64,000 nt of DNA from assembly GCA_036877525.1 (NCBI GenBank), contig JAZGTH010000015.1, positions 6,409,001 through 6,473,000 on the forward strand, in the 5' to 3' direction. This document shows, in pieces, positions 51,021-63,763 of this stretch (position 1 is the first letter of the stretch; each line of letters starts with the position of its first letter). The notes below the pieces were generated by a model. That model searched no databases and was not told the DNA's origin. It saw nothing but the letters and a program-made list of their open reading frames with translations. Source of the stretch: Chromobotia macracanthus (lineage: Eukaryota > Chordata > Actinopteri > Cypriniformes > Botiidae). The position numbers and the translations under genes are program-made.

Positions 51021-51204
51021 ACCCAGCTAACAATTTTAAGTTGTTTCCGCAATGTTTTTTCCGCAATGTTTTTTCCGCAATGTTACCATTAAGTAACAAA
51101 AATGTTTAAAATTATATTTTACACTTTATATTAATGTTATTGCTTGGTGATAAGAACGTTGTTTTATTTAAAACGTTCCACTGTTTAAGAATAATATTTT
51201 TGAT
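51021..51204. mobile_element. MITE-like element, ACCCAGCTAACA family, copy 7, broken by a SINE
   Basis: It begins ACCCAGCTAACAATTTTAAG as in copy 6. It has a local triplication of the 14-bp unit TTTCCGCAATGTTT at about 51043-51083, then the family interior GTTATTGCTTGGTGATAAGA, CGTTCCACTGTTTAAGAATA and ATATTTTTGATAT. It stops where the SINE tail at 51205 begins. The expected right half and TGTTAGCTGGGT end are absent. Confidence 0.65.
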
Positions 51205-51352
51205 ATTTACACATTTGGCATACACTTTTACCCAGTGATTCATAGTTCATTCAAGTTACACATTTTTTATCAGTGCATGTGCCCCCCTGGGACTCAAACC
51301 CACAACCTATGGGGTGCTAGCGCAACGCTCTAAAAACTGAGCTACAGGAACA
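51205..51352 (-). mobile_element. tRNA-derived SINE abutting copy 7 of the MITE-like element
   Basis: Tail ATTTACACATTTGGCATACA then TTCATTCAAGTTACACATTT, B box GGGACTCAAACCCACAACC and A-box region CTAAAAACTGAGCTACAGGAAC. It is the same family as the 28.6 kb SINE. Confidence 0.75.
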
Positions 51353-54129
51353 TGATGTAAAAGTGACAGATATTTGTCAGATATAGTAACCCATACCTGA
51401 AAAGTGACCTCTGCATTTAATCCATCACTGGTGAGGAGTGAACACACACTGCAGGCTGTGAAAACACACACGCACACACACAAATAATTTAAGCTAAAAA
51501 TGGTTAAATGCAATCAAAAGGAATGTGTTGAGAATCTTGTGTCTATATACACTGATAACACTCCATCCTTACACGTGCTGCAACACAATTCCCACTAAGA
51601 AAAGGGAGAGAAATTCTAAGGTATCTGAACCTGCAAGTTTCTGGAATGTTCAAAATCCCCACAACATTAACCAGAAGTATAATTTAGTGATACCACATAT
51701 AGCGTCTCTGTGTTGCATCACCAAAAACATTTAATGAGCTCATCTGTTTATTTAAAGTAGAATGAGATGAAAAGTTCTGGCTAAAGCTTGAGAGTCAACT
51801 TCATAACCCTGCTGCCTTATTCATCATATGCAAAACAATTGTGTGACATGATCAGGATGCCGAATATGCAGATGATAAAACATCTTTTTCATCTGCATAA
51901 AACCTAAAATCTTTTGCACATTTATGAATTACTCGGTTACATTTTTCCATCCTGGAACAAACATGCTGCTGGAAGACACCCCTCATCACCACATTCATTT
52001 CTCAGCCGACACTTTGCAAATGCACATGTGCATTTACTTAGTCACATTGAAAAACACGGGCATATCTGTTTAAATACACAACAAAAGATTCTTATCCTGC
52101 CCACAGATAATTATGCTTGGGAATTCTGGTTTTCCTGGTTATTTCCTGGAGTTATGTTGTTTGGCTTTGACTGTTTCCTTGTACACAAAGGATCAATAAT
52201 CTCTCAGTTTTTAAGATGCCTTTTAATAATAAACAAAAATGTAAAGCAAACTGGATTGTTTGAAAAACATCTATTTCGCTGTTTTCACAATAACGTGGTA
52301 AAACTCCAAACTCCAGACATTACCAGTAATGTCACAGTTTTAATAGCCAAAAAGGGAACTCCTTTAAATCTCTAAAATTCCCACAGGACTGTTTTCTGTA
52401 TTTCCCCTTGGAACATGATGTCACGGATTAAAATTAAAAAACATCCCAGTCTATCATGATGGTTAAACGTCATTAATGAATAGCTGGTTTGTTTTGATGC
52501 CAGTTTTTATGAACAGTTCCTCCTTTCATAAATTACACACTGAAACACATCAGGTCAAACAAGGCAAATGTGCACACGGTACTACTATCCTTTGACAGCA
52601 GATAAAGCATTGCCATAAATCAGGGTATAGTTCAACTCCTGCACACATTCTGAAGGGTTTGAGGCAGTAAGATTGCGATGGGTCAAAGTACCGGCCGACT
52701 GTCAGCCTGTGGTATGGCAGATCATTCACACATCTCATGATTTTATGACAACAGCTGTAAATGACTGCCTGTGTGTGTTTCTGATACACTCAAAATCTTT
52801 CTTACATTTCTAAATGAAACACCAAAATATCTGAGATCTGTAATGCACATGTAAAACAGACATTTCCTTGATGTTGTCAATGATTACTGTATGTCAGTCA
52901 TTAGCAAATAGCTTCACAAATCTCCAACATTAAATGGTAGGTTTGTTGTGTTTCGACACAGCACTCATACAGTAACAGAATAAAATGAAAACTATTAAGG
53001 TTTTGTGTATTTTACGGCATAAACCTTATGAATACATCATACATTTTTTGAAAAGGACAGTGGTTAAAAAAGTACCAAGAAGTTGATTATCTTTTATCCG
53101 AATCATATTAAAAATGAAACCAACTAGATGATGGTTAACTAGAGCTCTAGTTAAGCACAGGTTTAGCATATGAGTAAAAATGAAACTAAAAGTAAATGCT
53201 GTTAAAAAGGACAAGAAACTAAGAAAATATAACATTGATTTTTTTAGGAAAACAGTCATTTAAAAACAGATTAGGCAATTAAGAATTATTATGGTGATTA
53301 AGATGGACTACAATTCATTCCTGTTGTTATATTTTAGAATCTAGAGAAGCTTTTTCAAAACAGCAAATAAACGGCAAAAATGTAACAAAACTATTAAAAG
53401 TAACATAAGTTTGCATAAGTAAAAATATATGAACTTGTTTTTTCACACTGCTGGTAATAAGACCGAGATAATTTTCTGCTTGTACAGTACTTAAAAAAAG
53501 ATTACTGTTTTTTTCTGCTGTCGTAAACAAATTATACTGAATACAGAGCATTCAGTCTCACATGTTTTGAGTTTCAGCCTAAGTCATTAAGTTGTTATGA
53601 CTGGGCATGTGAAGAACCTGTGGTCTTGTTCACCTCAAACATCCTGCAGACTAAACACCGGACTAGACTATATTCCACTTAGAACCAGTTTGGACCTGTT
53701 ACCTGTCACCTCCACATCTTAATAAAGCCACCAAGTTTAGTGTCATGGTGAGAATTTAGACTAAAATCTCTTCGGTTGGTTTCTAATTCTATGAATTAGT
53801 CTTCACGACCTGACATTTAAAGAGAATGTGGTTATGTAAACAGTGTAAGTTATTCTTATCCATGGGCATAAGGACTCTCAAAGTGTATTCAAAACATTTT
53901 CAAATGCAGTATGAGGACAACAATTAAATTTAATTCACAACAACTAAATTTAATTTAAAACTTTTGTTTAAATATGACTGTCAGTCTATAATTAGAGCAA
54001 ATATGATCATGGCTTGCAACAGCCACTGAAATTACTTCATTGCAACTTAATACAAAACATGTTATTTCACTACAGTGACATAATGAAAAATGTAAGACTT
54101 TACACAAAAACAATTACATATGCATTAGG

Positions 54130-54268
54130 CCGACATGTTTATCCAGCTTTATCCAGTTCATTCAGCAGCTTACAGTACATTAACTGTATACAGTTTGTGT
54201 GTTCCCTGCAAATTAAACACATAATCTTGGCATTGCTAGTCACCTGATGAGCTACAGTAGAACATCAG
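54130..54268 (-). mobile_element. Diverged tRNA-derived SINE
   Basis: TTTATCCAGTTCATTCAGCA then TTACAGTACATTAA (tail side), GTGTTCCCTGCAAATTAAAC then ACATAATCTTGGCATTGCTA (B-box side) and CCTGATGAGCTACAGTAGAAC (A-box side). It is older than the other copies. Confidence 0.55.
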
Positions 54269-54429
54269 GAGTACAATTTACTGGAGCCATATTTGTTGTG
54301 CCATCCTTGGTGTCCTTGTTTCTGAACACTAAAGCTTTCATAAACAGAGGGAGATGATTTTAACTATATTTTGCATAAGCCCACATAAGGACAAACATAA
54401 AAGGAGAAAGACGTCCATCTTAAAAATAA

Positions 54430-54670
54430 ATATTCTTAAAAGGTTCTTTACAGCTATACCACAGAAGAACAATTTTTGGTTCCCAAATAAAACCATTTAG
54501 TCTATTAACAGAACCTTTTAATTCTTTTTCAAAGTCTAAAGAACCTTTTCCACTACAAAAAAACTTTTATAAAACAGGAAGATTCTACAGATGTTTAAGT
54601 TTCTTTATGGAACAATAAAGTCAAAAAAAGTTCTTCTATGGCCTTGTGAAGCACCTTTTTAAAGAGTGTA
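54430..54670. mobile_element. MITE with AAAGGTTCTTTA-type inverted ends
   Basis: The left arm (ATTCTTAAAAGGTTCTTTAC then CACAGAAGAAC) and the right arm (GTTCTTCTATGGCCTTGTGA then AGCACCTTTTTAAAGAGTG) are imperfect inverted repeats of about 40 bp. The interior repeats AGAACCTTTT motifs. This is a common cyprinid dispersed element with no frame. Confidence 0.65.
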
Positions 54671-56132
54671 AAAAGACGAAACCAGATGAGTCTAGATAAA
54701 CTGAATGTATTTACATTGTGTGTGTCAATGAACTCCCTCTCATACACATGACTTGAGTCTTTCTTCATATGTGTAAATAAAGAAAAATTGCATATTACAA
54801 GTTACACAAGTCAGGTGGTGGTGAGTCAAGACACTCCTGCTCCCCAGCTGTCATCTGACAAAGACGCACTATTAGACACAAATTACTATTCAGTCCAAAG
54901 GGCACATATGAAATATCCAAATCACACACAAAACCATTTATACCTTAGGGTATGCAGGTAGTTAGCAGGGTTAACTTTTCAGTCCAAAATATAACCTAAT
55001 CATGAACCTAGAGAGCAAGAGGGCTTCCACACACAAAAACTAATCAGGGTATCAAAACACAGGGAAAACAGGAACAAAACAGTACTACAAAATAACAGTC
55101 TACATAATAAACGTTAACAAGGGTGTTGACCTTGCCTATAGTAAATACATTGTAATGTAAAAACTCAAGTAGTTCATTGCTTTAATAAAGAAACAGCACT
55201 ATGATAAAATACAATATTTAACAAACAGTTACATTTATCCTTAATAATTTTGCTAAGGGATATTCCTATTTCATATAATTCAAGAACTGTATGATATATA
55301 CTGTTGCTAGTAAGCACCATAGCAACTTGGCACATGTATCTACAATGTACACACAATGCACTCACAATTGTGCATTTATAGTCATTTTAGCAGTGATTGT
55401 GGCTCTTCCAGTCAGAATTTAGAGTGTGGACAATCCATCTGTGTTATATAATATAGAATAAACCCTGTACATCTGTTCTTTGTTCTGGATCTGTTTATGT
55501 TTAACTGATATATGTTGGATCAAGCTCCGTAGGATGAAAGAACAGGTCTATGATGAGTATGCCCACAAGCTTCCGTAGAACACCTGTGAAAAAAGTCAAT
55601 CGGAAACTGTTTAGATCCACAGTATAACCAGTTTGAATACATGACCTTTAATGACTGAAATTCCTGTTGTAACAATACACTGTATACACTACGACAATAA
55701 GAAAATATTAATATTTACTGTGATTACAGCACAAACTGAGAATACTGATTAAAATAATTGACTAAAAAGGATTGAACACAAAATATATTATTTTAGAACG
55801 GTGATGCTGAAATCACATTGGAGCTACAGTGTTTCCATGAGAAAGCGGGTTTGAATCATGTCCTGATCCTGTTTCCTCTCTCTATCCATAGAAACTTTGA
55901 AATTTTATTTTGCATTTAAACGCACAACAGGTGCACCAAGAAGTGCTTTTGTTTCTCCTGCCTAGTTCCATTTAACAACACAAGCTCCTCCTTCCATTGT
56001 GGAGCATCCACAGAGACCAATAATAGTCAATACATCTCACAAAGCTGTTTCCTGCATTCGGCATATGGGGATTATTTGTACAGTTGTTCATACGTTATTA
56101 ATATGGCCCACACTCTGTGGTCTATTGTACTG

Positions 56133-56134
56133 TT

Positions 56135-56179
<45 letters not shown>
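56133..56179. repeat. Compound CT/TA microsatellite
   Basis: About 13 CT units run directly into about 10 TA units. Confidence 0.9.
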
Positions 56180-59141
56180 TGCTCTGGCTACAGTGTATGC
56201 ATGTATCTAATAGCTATATTGTACTGTTCATACTGTTTTCATACTGGTGCCCTATTAAAAACCCCAATCATCATTAAATACACTTTTTTAATACAATTAT
56301 TAATACAAAAGTGCTTTTAACCTCCTTATTTTTGTATAATAGTTTAGAATAAAAAAACTCTGAATGAAAACTAGCTGAAAACTAGATAAAACAAGAAACT
56401 AAATGTCAAATTTTACATCAAAATAAAAGGTAAACAAAGGGAAAGAGTGTACAGAGTAGCACACGTTGTCCCATGGCTTTAGTTGTATTCCACAGAGTTT
56501 AACAGCCTAGTGCTGCCTGGCTCAGGTAACCACAGCAGGTGCTGCTGTACTGAGTTGGAGGATCAGGTGAGGCCCTGTGTGTGTCATTACCATAGCCCTC
56601 AATAGGCCCCACGGATGGCCTGTAACCAGACACGGAGGCAATCTGAGCAAACAAGCACACTCACACTAATCTTGTGTAGGCAGAAATGACAACTACCAGC
56701 AACTTCCTGATGAGTAACTCAAGCCTTTTCAAACAGACATGTTTGTTCACAGATTCTTTTTTAATGAGCCCAAAACATTCTGTTTTCAATACATATTTTA
56801 AGTAGATTGTTTCTCATCTGCCAGTTGAGGTACAGTAATATCCGGGTTTCTCTTTATTCGAAAAGATGCTCAAATTAAAGCTTAAAGCTTTTTATGATTC
56901 ATTATGACTGTCAGTTGCCTCTATACCCTTTTAAACAGCACACCTGAGACGTGTAATAAACCATCACACAGACAATTCATGATGACATCACTGTTACAGA
57001 TACAAGCAAAGCTTGTCCTTTGGCAGATGTTTGTGGGTGTCAGTAAGGTTGAGCACCAGCTCTCTCATTGGACCCTCAGTGGAGATCCTGTTTTGTTTAA
57101 ACTCACCTATAAGGACCCCTTCAATTGGCAACTTAACTTTCAACTGACCTTTTCTTATCAATGCTATAACACACACACACACAAACATGCAAAATACTCA
57201 AAGGTATTTCCGGAACCTCAGTGCAATATGAATCCCAATTTAACTATGGAAATTTCCTGTGCTCTTTATTATGCTGTGGAAAACTTTTGCTAAGGGATTG
57301 GATATTGGAAACAATTGGAAACATAAAACACAGAAGGTTTTTCATTATTTGGTCAGAAATATTTTTTGTAGATCAAAGCAAAAACATAAAAATAACTTTG
57401 GGTCTGACTGCTTAAGATTTTTTGAGAATTAAAACTTCCCAAAACTGGTCATTCCGCATTTAATGGTGACTTGTGTTAAGGAAGTGTACAAAGATAATCA
57501 CACAGTTACACTATGTGACAGTCATAATGTTAACAAAAGCTAATGTGTATAATATAATAACTGGCTTACTTCAGGCAAGAAGTTACACAAAAGCGGTTAA
57601 GAAATCAATTGGGAAACTTCCCCCATACAAAGAAACCAGTGACAACCACTGAGGTCATATTCACTGTACTGGCCGGTTTCCTGAAGCCTAGCTACAATAT
57701 ATTCTATCCCTAGTATTAGTTCTGTTCTTTGTTTTCTAATTAACAGAACCTATTAATAATTATCATAGCTGTAAGCTAAAAGTTATTTACAAGACCCAGG
57801 CTAATGTATGTATAATTCTCAATTTAAGAAAATACAAATTATGGGAATGATGACAATCGAGTCTCATTAGTTACATTAGAGTCTCTGTGGTGACTGGGAG
57901 ATGGTCAGAAGAGTGGTAGGAGTTATATTTATAATGAAACATTAATAACTTCAGATCCCTAGTGGAGCGTCAACAAAATGTGACTGAGCAACACAATGTG
58001 CTCTTTGAAACCCAATACATGCATTTACCCCTCAATGAATGCTGTTCACATACATCAGTGAGTTTCAGTATGACACTGTCAAATCTCCCACAGCGGGTCA
58101 AGTTCATAGTTGTACTTCCTCTTTTTCTTCCCCACAGCTAAGAACCTGTTTTACGTAAGAGAGTTTAGACAGGAAACCACTGGAAACTTTAGAAAGATCC
58201 CAAATAATACTTAACGAAAAAAAGCTGAAGAAAGAAAACACTTTACAGCCATGAGTTGTGAGCTATTTGAAGCGTTTACTCTTTGGACTCATTGCCTAGC
58301 ACCACTTTAGACTGTGTACTGGTGTTGCTCAACTGGAATGTGACTACATTCAAAATGCAGTCACTCCCAAACCAACAAGGTTATTTGCACCAACGGGTAC
58401 ATTCCAGTGTTCTGCAAATATTTTCTGTTTCCTACAAATGCTGCAGGCATGTTTAATTTGCTGCATTTGGAGAGGAGCACATACATACAACACAAAATGT
58501 TGCATTAATACAAATGAACAACTGGCTGGCTCTCTTAAACTTTCAATGCGTCTAGAACATCAATCTCCTGGTAAAGAAAATGTTAAGCAGCCACAAGTGG
58601 TTAGCTGTAATCATAGTCATACATTTGTTCTTACTGTTAAAGATATGACTTAAAACAAACCACCCTATTCAGACTAAAAAGCAACTGTTTCTAGGCTTAA
58701 TTATTAGCTAAACCCAGGAGATGACAGCACCTCAACAATAAATAGGTTTTGTGCAAGTTATCAATGAATATAGAAAATACAACATTAGAGTAAGGAAGTG
58801 ACATAAGAGGCATTTCATTCGATTAATTACACATTAAATCTTCAAGGGAATGCTGCCAGCAGAAAGTATAATGTGACAATTGTGACAATTTCATGTAATT
58901 CTTGTGTAAACAGATCCTATTTAAAGTGTATCGTTACTGCCAGGTCAAGATCCACCCTGCTGATTTACAATTTCACTTTTCATAAAAAAATAGTATCTGG
59001 CAATTGAATAAAATCTTAGGTTTTATGTACAGTTCACTTTCAGGACTATGGTACATTGAAAATCAATTCTCAAAGCCATTCGGCTTCCAGAGTCCTGAAT
59101 CCTTTGAGTCTTTCAGAACTTGTGAGAATATCCAAATTGAT

Positions 59142-60286
59142 TCACCGTATCAAATAAGCAAGGGCAGCTCCGAAAGTAGCCACACTGCCAATGGCCATCA
59201 GTGTGTTTCTCACAGCTGCCTCTGTATCCGGGACATTAAAAAAATCCACAAAGCCATCCTAAGGAGAAAAAAAGGATATCAACATTAGAATGTACTTGAT
59301 ACTTACAATGTTAGAGTAAATGTACCAGCTTTTACAGCAATTCAGTGAAACAGGAACACCCACCCACCCTTTATCACCCTTGTTCTTAGATCACACTCAC
59401 CCATGCTTTGTTTTTGAGCAGCCAGTCCCTTTGAGCAGAGAGAAGATAAGAGGAGATCTTTTCCCCCACCAGGCTCACACAGTGACCCCTTCCTCTGTCA
59501 TTCAGATGTTTGCACACAATTGCCCCAAGTGCAAGCAGGCTGGAAATACGACCCCAATTTGTTTTGCCGTCCTTGAAGAGCTCTGTGGCCACAGTCGTGA
59601 CAAAGCTCATATCATCTCCATTCTCGTCCAGGTTAAGGCGATTAACCATACCTAAGAGAATTAAATGTTAATACACAGAGGCCACGGATGATCGTACAGG
59701 TGTCACATATGCGAAATACGTGGCAAGTGGCGCAACCTGCCAGGCCAGGTGCGCCAATAGGGCGAGGTTACATTATACCATAGATAATCTGATACAGATA
59801 AAAGCGTTTAGATGATTAATAAATCCCTAAACGACGATGACTAAATGAAACGAAAGCACAAACAGATAGGCAAACAACACTTGTACAATTACCTTTATAT
59901 GCGAGTTCGTGTTTCACAACGAGGTTATCCACAACCCGCTTCATGGTCGACATGACCTGCTTCCTGACATTTTTAGAATGAGGAAGTCCAGTAAACTGTT
60001 TAAAGAAACTGTCAATAATTTCTCGTGTGTCCATGTCCAAGGCTGTATAGGTTGACGTGTAATCATCTATTTCCTCACAGTCCGACACTGGCGTGGAGGG
60101 CAACGAGCCTTGGAGATCGCAACCTCGGAGCTGGTTTCGATTCATGGTTTTAAACGCTGGTAACAACAAGGATTTGCAGATAAAGCCGCCCGAATTTGCG
60201 GGGTTGCCGTTACGGGCTGTTTCTCCGACGCATGGCCATAATCCACCGCTTGCTGAAACTTTACTTCCCGCGTCCATTTTGCTCAT
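59142..60286 (-). CDS. mcl1: Mcl-1, anti-apoptotic BCL-2 family protein
   Basis: Holds pro-apoptotic BAK and BH3-only proteins at the mitochondrial outer membrane. Three exons, 59893-60286, 59401-59651 and 59142-59258, join in phase to 253 residues, well short of human (350) because the long PEST-rich N-terminus is reduced. TREIIDSFFKQFTG (about 87-100) matches the first helix of the human core. The BH3 segment is MKRVVDNLVVKHELAYKG (115-132), BH1 ELFKDGKTNWGRISSLLALG (155-174) and BH2 AQRDWLLKNKAWDGFVDFF (about 203-221). A C-terminal membrane anchor TLMAIGSVATFGAALAYLIR (234-253) is near-identical to the family ending. The BH1-BH2 intron after W215 is the usual BCL-2 family site. The BH3 glycine before the conserved Asp120 is Val119. 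The start ATG 60286 is the first in frame, and Met4 is also possible. Zebrafish has mcl1a and mcl1b, and I cannot choose between them. Confidence 0.94.
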
Positions 60287-60560
60287 TTATCGGTGTACTT
60301 AATCCAGTATGTCGACCATGTGTTTAGTAGGAAAAAATGTCCTTCGAAGATTCAAAGATACGCAAACGGGAACCTACTTCACACTTTCGGGCAAAAGCGA
60401 CTTCTGGAAAAAAAAACACTCGTCATGTATGTTGTTCACGGGGGGAGGAGCCTGGCTGTGGCCAATCACAGCACGCGCACGTAGAGGGCGTTGTATGATG
60501 GGAACGCGCTTTCGAAACGTTATCGGAACATCAACACCTCGTTTTGCACGTAAAATACGT
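60287..60560. promoter_or_regulatory. Likely mcl1 promoter and leader
   Basis: The sequence directly upstream of the minus-strand mcl1 ATG is richer in CpG (for example around 60470-60560) than anything nearby. This fits a constitutive vertebrate promoter. No TATA box is evident. The plus-strand frame here is a by-product of the base composition. Confidence 0.4.
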
Positions 60561-63271
60561 AAAATTCCCAGTTGAAGTATAAAGCCCTCGAATATAATTA
60601 AAAAGCTTTCAGTGAGTGTATGAAAGCTCATTGATAATCTGAAAAGAATAATCTTTAATATAAATGGTTTAAAAAATCTCCTTCCGTTTCATCCTTTAGA
60701 AGTGAAGCGCGCCTCCTAGTGTCAAACAAGTAAAACTTCTTTCATTTCTTCATAGGCATTCCTCTTTAACTTAATTTATGATATTGTTTTATTTCTGTCC
60801 TCCTAGCTATCACTCTCACGTGCCACTCATGAAACAAACACGCACGCATAAACAAAATGATACACTATATAATAAATCAGTTTACCTAAATAAATACAAA
60901 TATTCCCAAATGCCATTCAGTGTTCCTGTTATTCATGTAAAACTTTATTGAAGGTTCAGACATTGCTCACACATTCATTTTAACATGTCTTTGCTTCCGT
61001 CGTCTTTCCATGCGTTTGTGTGTTTTTGTATATAAAGCCTTGTGGTTTAAGATAAGAGTTAAAATGGAGTTACCATGAATATCACATCGCAGGAAGTTTC
61101 ATGGATTTTCATTTCAAAGCAAGTGTAAAACCTCGCAATGCCTAAATCCTTAATCCACATATTTACACAAGCTTCTCATAGTGGAACTGATTATATTGTC
61201 AATATTTTACATTACAAAGTAAAGGGAGAAAGCAAGAGATTCAGACACACTGTATTAACAAAGGAAAGATAAACCTCTGTGAAAATAAAAAAGAACATGT
61301 TCTAAACACAACTAAAACAGATCATACATGACAAAATGCACAAATATGACACCAGATGCACTGTTCAACTATTTACAGTTTGGCTGCAGCACACAATAAG
61401 ATTATCTCCTAGCATTGTGCAATAATGCTTTTCTAAAGGAAACATTGTACATCCACACATACCATCAAGTCACGAATACTAAGTGCAAAACCATATTTCC
61501 CTGATGTATTGCCAACTGCCATCAGCACCACAACCTTTAAATAAAACACATTCAATTCTTTGCATGTTAATTCCCTTTTAGTGAGTGAAATATATATATA
61601 TATTATATATTTTGTTGTCATTTCACATGGCTAAGCACATTATACTTTACTCCTCAGGTCACATGTAAATCAGTATGTGGTTTTAGAAAGGGCTCACTTT
61701 TTCCAGTAGACAATGCAAATCCTGGCTCACACAAATGTTTTAGAAATGACATTTTCTATTGAACATGGTGTTTAGAAATTCTAGCCCACCATCTGGGTTG
61801 TAGATTTGCCCTGTAGATTTGTAGTAATTTATTGTCTTACAGCCTGGATTAAATAAGCTGTTGAGATCAACGAAATGTTTATTAAAAGTTTACAAATTCA
61901 TACCTTCAGAGAATGACACTTTACTAAGTAATGAATAGACTAAAGAGAAACACAAAGACCAAAAAATAGGTCATAGGATATAATATTCTTTGTAGTTATT
62001 TGTATATTTTATGTTCATGTTTGTCCTCCTGTCCAATACTTGACAATATAAAAGCAATCATTGGTCATATTTTCCAATTACAATTTACATTTTTGTTTTG
62101 TCCCTCAGTTTTGACAAGAAAAACACAAATGACTCTTTAGATCTGCATTGTATCGTCATTTTGCAGGACACTCACTGAGCCTTCATCACATACACAATTA
62201 AGACCACATAGAGTCATTTCTATACGACAAGATAACTGCATCCCATTATCTCATTACATGATCATGTGTGTCACACTACATCAGAAAAGTGGCAGATTTC
62301 ACGAAATATCGCACATTAATTTCTTTAATAAATATGCTTTTGTAAGTTTACAGGAAAATTGAAATGGCTCCAGATACCCAAAAGATTTAACACGTATGGG
62401 GACTATCTTTCCTTAAGCATCCTGAACAGTTCCAAGAGGTTTATGCAGATAAAAATAGACTTGAAAAGAAATGAGACATAGAGGAGTTCATTTCCGTATG
62501 CCCCTTTTCATTATCAGGATGCATGCAAGGTTCATTTCTGTTACTGACTGTTATCAGTGAATGACAACAATCTCTGTTTACACTAAGAAATGTGTGATAA
62601 CTATAATTTAATCAGGTTGGATACAACCGCTTGCTGGGAGCATGCTGTGAGTGAAAGCTGAGAACAGCCTAACAGTAAAATAGTCTGTAAGCAGCTGTTA
62701 TTTGGTTTAACTGAGTCATATTCAGAGGGTGAGAGGCAGAGGAGTAGAGGTAGGCTAATCAGCTACCCACCCACTCTTTACCAATTTTGATCTGGCCATT
62801 TGTATACAGTTAAAATAAAAACATTCATTCTTTGTCAAGTGTCACTGTAAATGATTAGAGGGCTGCTAACGTACAATGGCTCTCAAGTACTATCCATATA
62901 AAACAATACCTCTTAAAACAATCCTAAATCATTTTCTAATTTGTTGTGATTTAAAACATTTAAAATGATTTTGTTCATTCTAATCACTGATATACAGGGT
63001 AAACGGAGTAAAGTGCATCATGCTCCACTGGGGCCTGCAGTACTGAGGGTTTAGTTTTTCCCTACCCTATGTGGGACACTGAACAGGGTAACAGAGCTGG
63101 TTTGGTGAGACCTGCTGAAGTGAAAGGGAAAAAACAGCAAAACTCAACACACCCAAATTAAAACAAATTAAACAAATATTAGACAACCAGTCCTGATGAA
63201 GCTGGTCTGGCGGGGAGGGTTTGGATTTCGGAAGTTTGGTAAGAGGGTTTATTCAAAACCTGTGGGTGACA
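60561..63271. other. Intergenic region, including probable ensa 3' UTR
   Basis: No exon is visible. The part next to ensa is probably its 3' UTR. TTTATT at 63248-63253 reads AATAAA on the minus strand 19 bp beyond the stop, and further signals follow. A short TA-rich palindrome lies near 61592-61608. Confidence 0.5.
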
Positions 63272-63763
63272 TTATCCGGCTAGTTTACTTGTAACCAATG
63301 AGGATTTTCTTTGAGGAAGGTCTTGTGGGGTTGGAATGTGATCCCCGGTGACGATGTTCTTGTCTGGACCAGCAGCAGCAGGCAGCTGTTTGTTCTTCAT
63401 CTTTGCCTTGGCCATGTTGTAATCGCCTGAGTCAAAGTACTTTTGCTGAAAGCAAAAAGTAAAATCATAATTTGGATTGTTTTAAGAAATTATATTACAA
63501 TTGCAATAGTAATTAGCAATGTCTCTGCCATGTTCATACACGTTTAACATTTTGAGAATGTGAAGAATGTTTTTCTTTATGTTCACCTTACACAGACAAT
63601 ATATACGTTGACATCTATTAATTGTGTTCTCAGTTCTTACCCCTTTCTGCAATCTCTTCATCAAGAAGTCAGAGCCGCCTGGCTTTTGTCCCAAATTAGG
63701 ATACTTAGCTTTCAATTTGGCCTCCTCTGTCCGCACTGGGTTTGAGTTTGTGTCCTGCGACTC
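63272..63763 (-). CDS. ensa: Alpha-endosulfine (inhibitor of PP2A-B55 in mitosis), partial: last two coding exons
   Basis: When phosphorylated by Greatwall kinase (MASTL), ENSA binds and blocks PP2A-B55 so that cells enter mitosis. Two exons are visible, 63641-63763 and 63272-63445, joining at phase 0 to give 98 residues. The start exon is not seen before the window ends at 64000. The block EEAKLKAKYPNLGQKPGGSD then FLMKRLQKG is followed by QKYFDSGDYNMAKAKMKNKQ. FDSGDY contains the Greatwall target serine. The C-terminus GDHIPTPQDLPQRKSSLVTS then KLAG contains the RKSSL site that PKA phosphorylates in mammals. The upstream exon begins after TTTTTAG with ESQDTNSNPVRTEE. The ensa-mcl1 pair is conserved in human 1q21. 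ARPP19 is the close relative, but synteny and the C-terminus favour ENSA. Confidence 0.93.

Larger units (their letters stand above)
45225..59141. other. Large gene-poor region between vps72 and mcl1
   Basis: No gene can be supported over nearly 14 kb. In human, PIP5K1A follows VPS72, and I see no kinase-like exon here. Contents include a TA tract (45.74 kb), an AGTATACTAGTACT-rich tandem patch (47.33-47.46 kb), two ACCCAGCTAACA elements (48.97 and 51.02 kb), two SINEs (51.2 and 54.13 kb), an AAAGGTTCTTTA-ended MITE (54.43 kb) and a CT/TA tract (56.13 kb). The part nearest mcl1 is probably its 3' UTR. Two exon-like blocks on the minus strand (55.5 and 56.5 kb) are discussed among the findings. 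Confidence 0.5.

Noticed and set aside
51914..52375. 153-codon open frame, among the longest in the gene-poor region
   Set aside because: It starts at a TTG rather than ATG, shows no domain or repeat pattern and has average AT-rich composition, so chance is the best explanation.
60309..60575. Plus-strand frame overlapping the mcl1 upstream region
   Set aside because: It lies in the CpG-rich promoter of a minus-strand gene, where stop codons are rare by composition. Its peptide shows no family resemblance.
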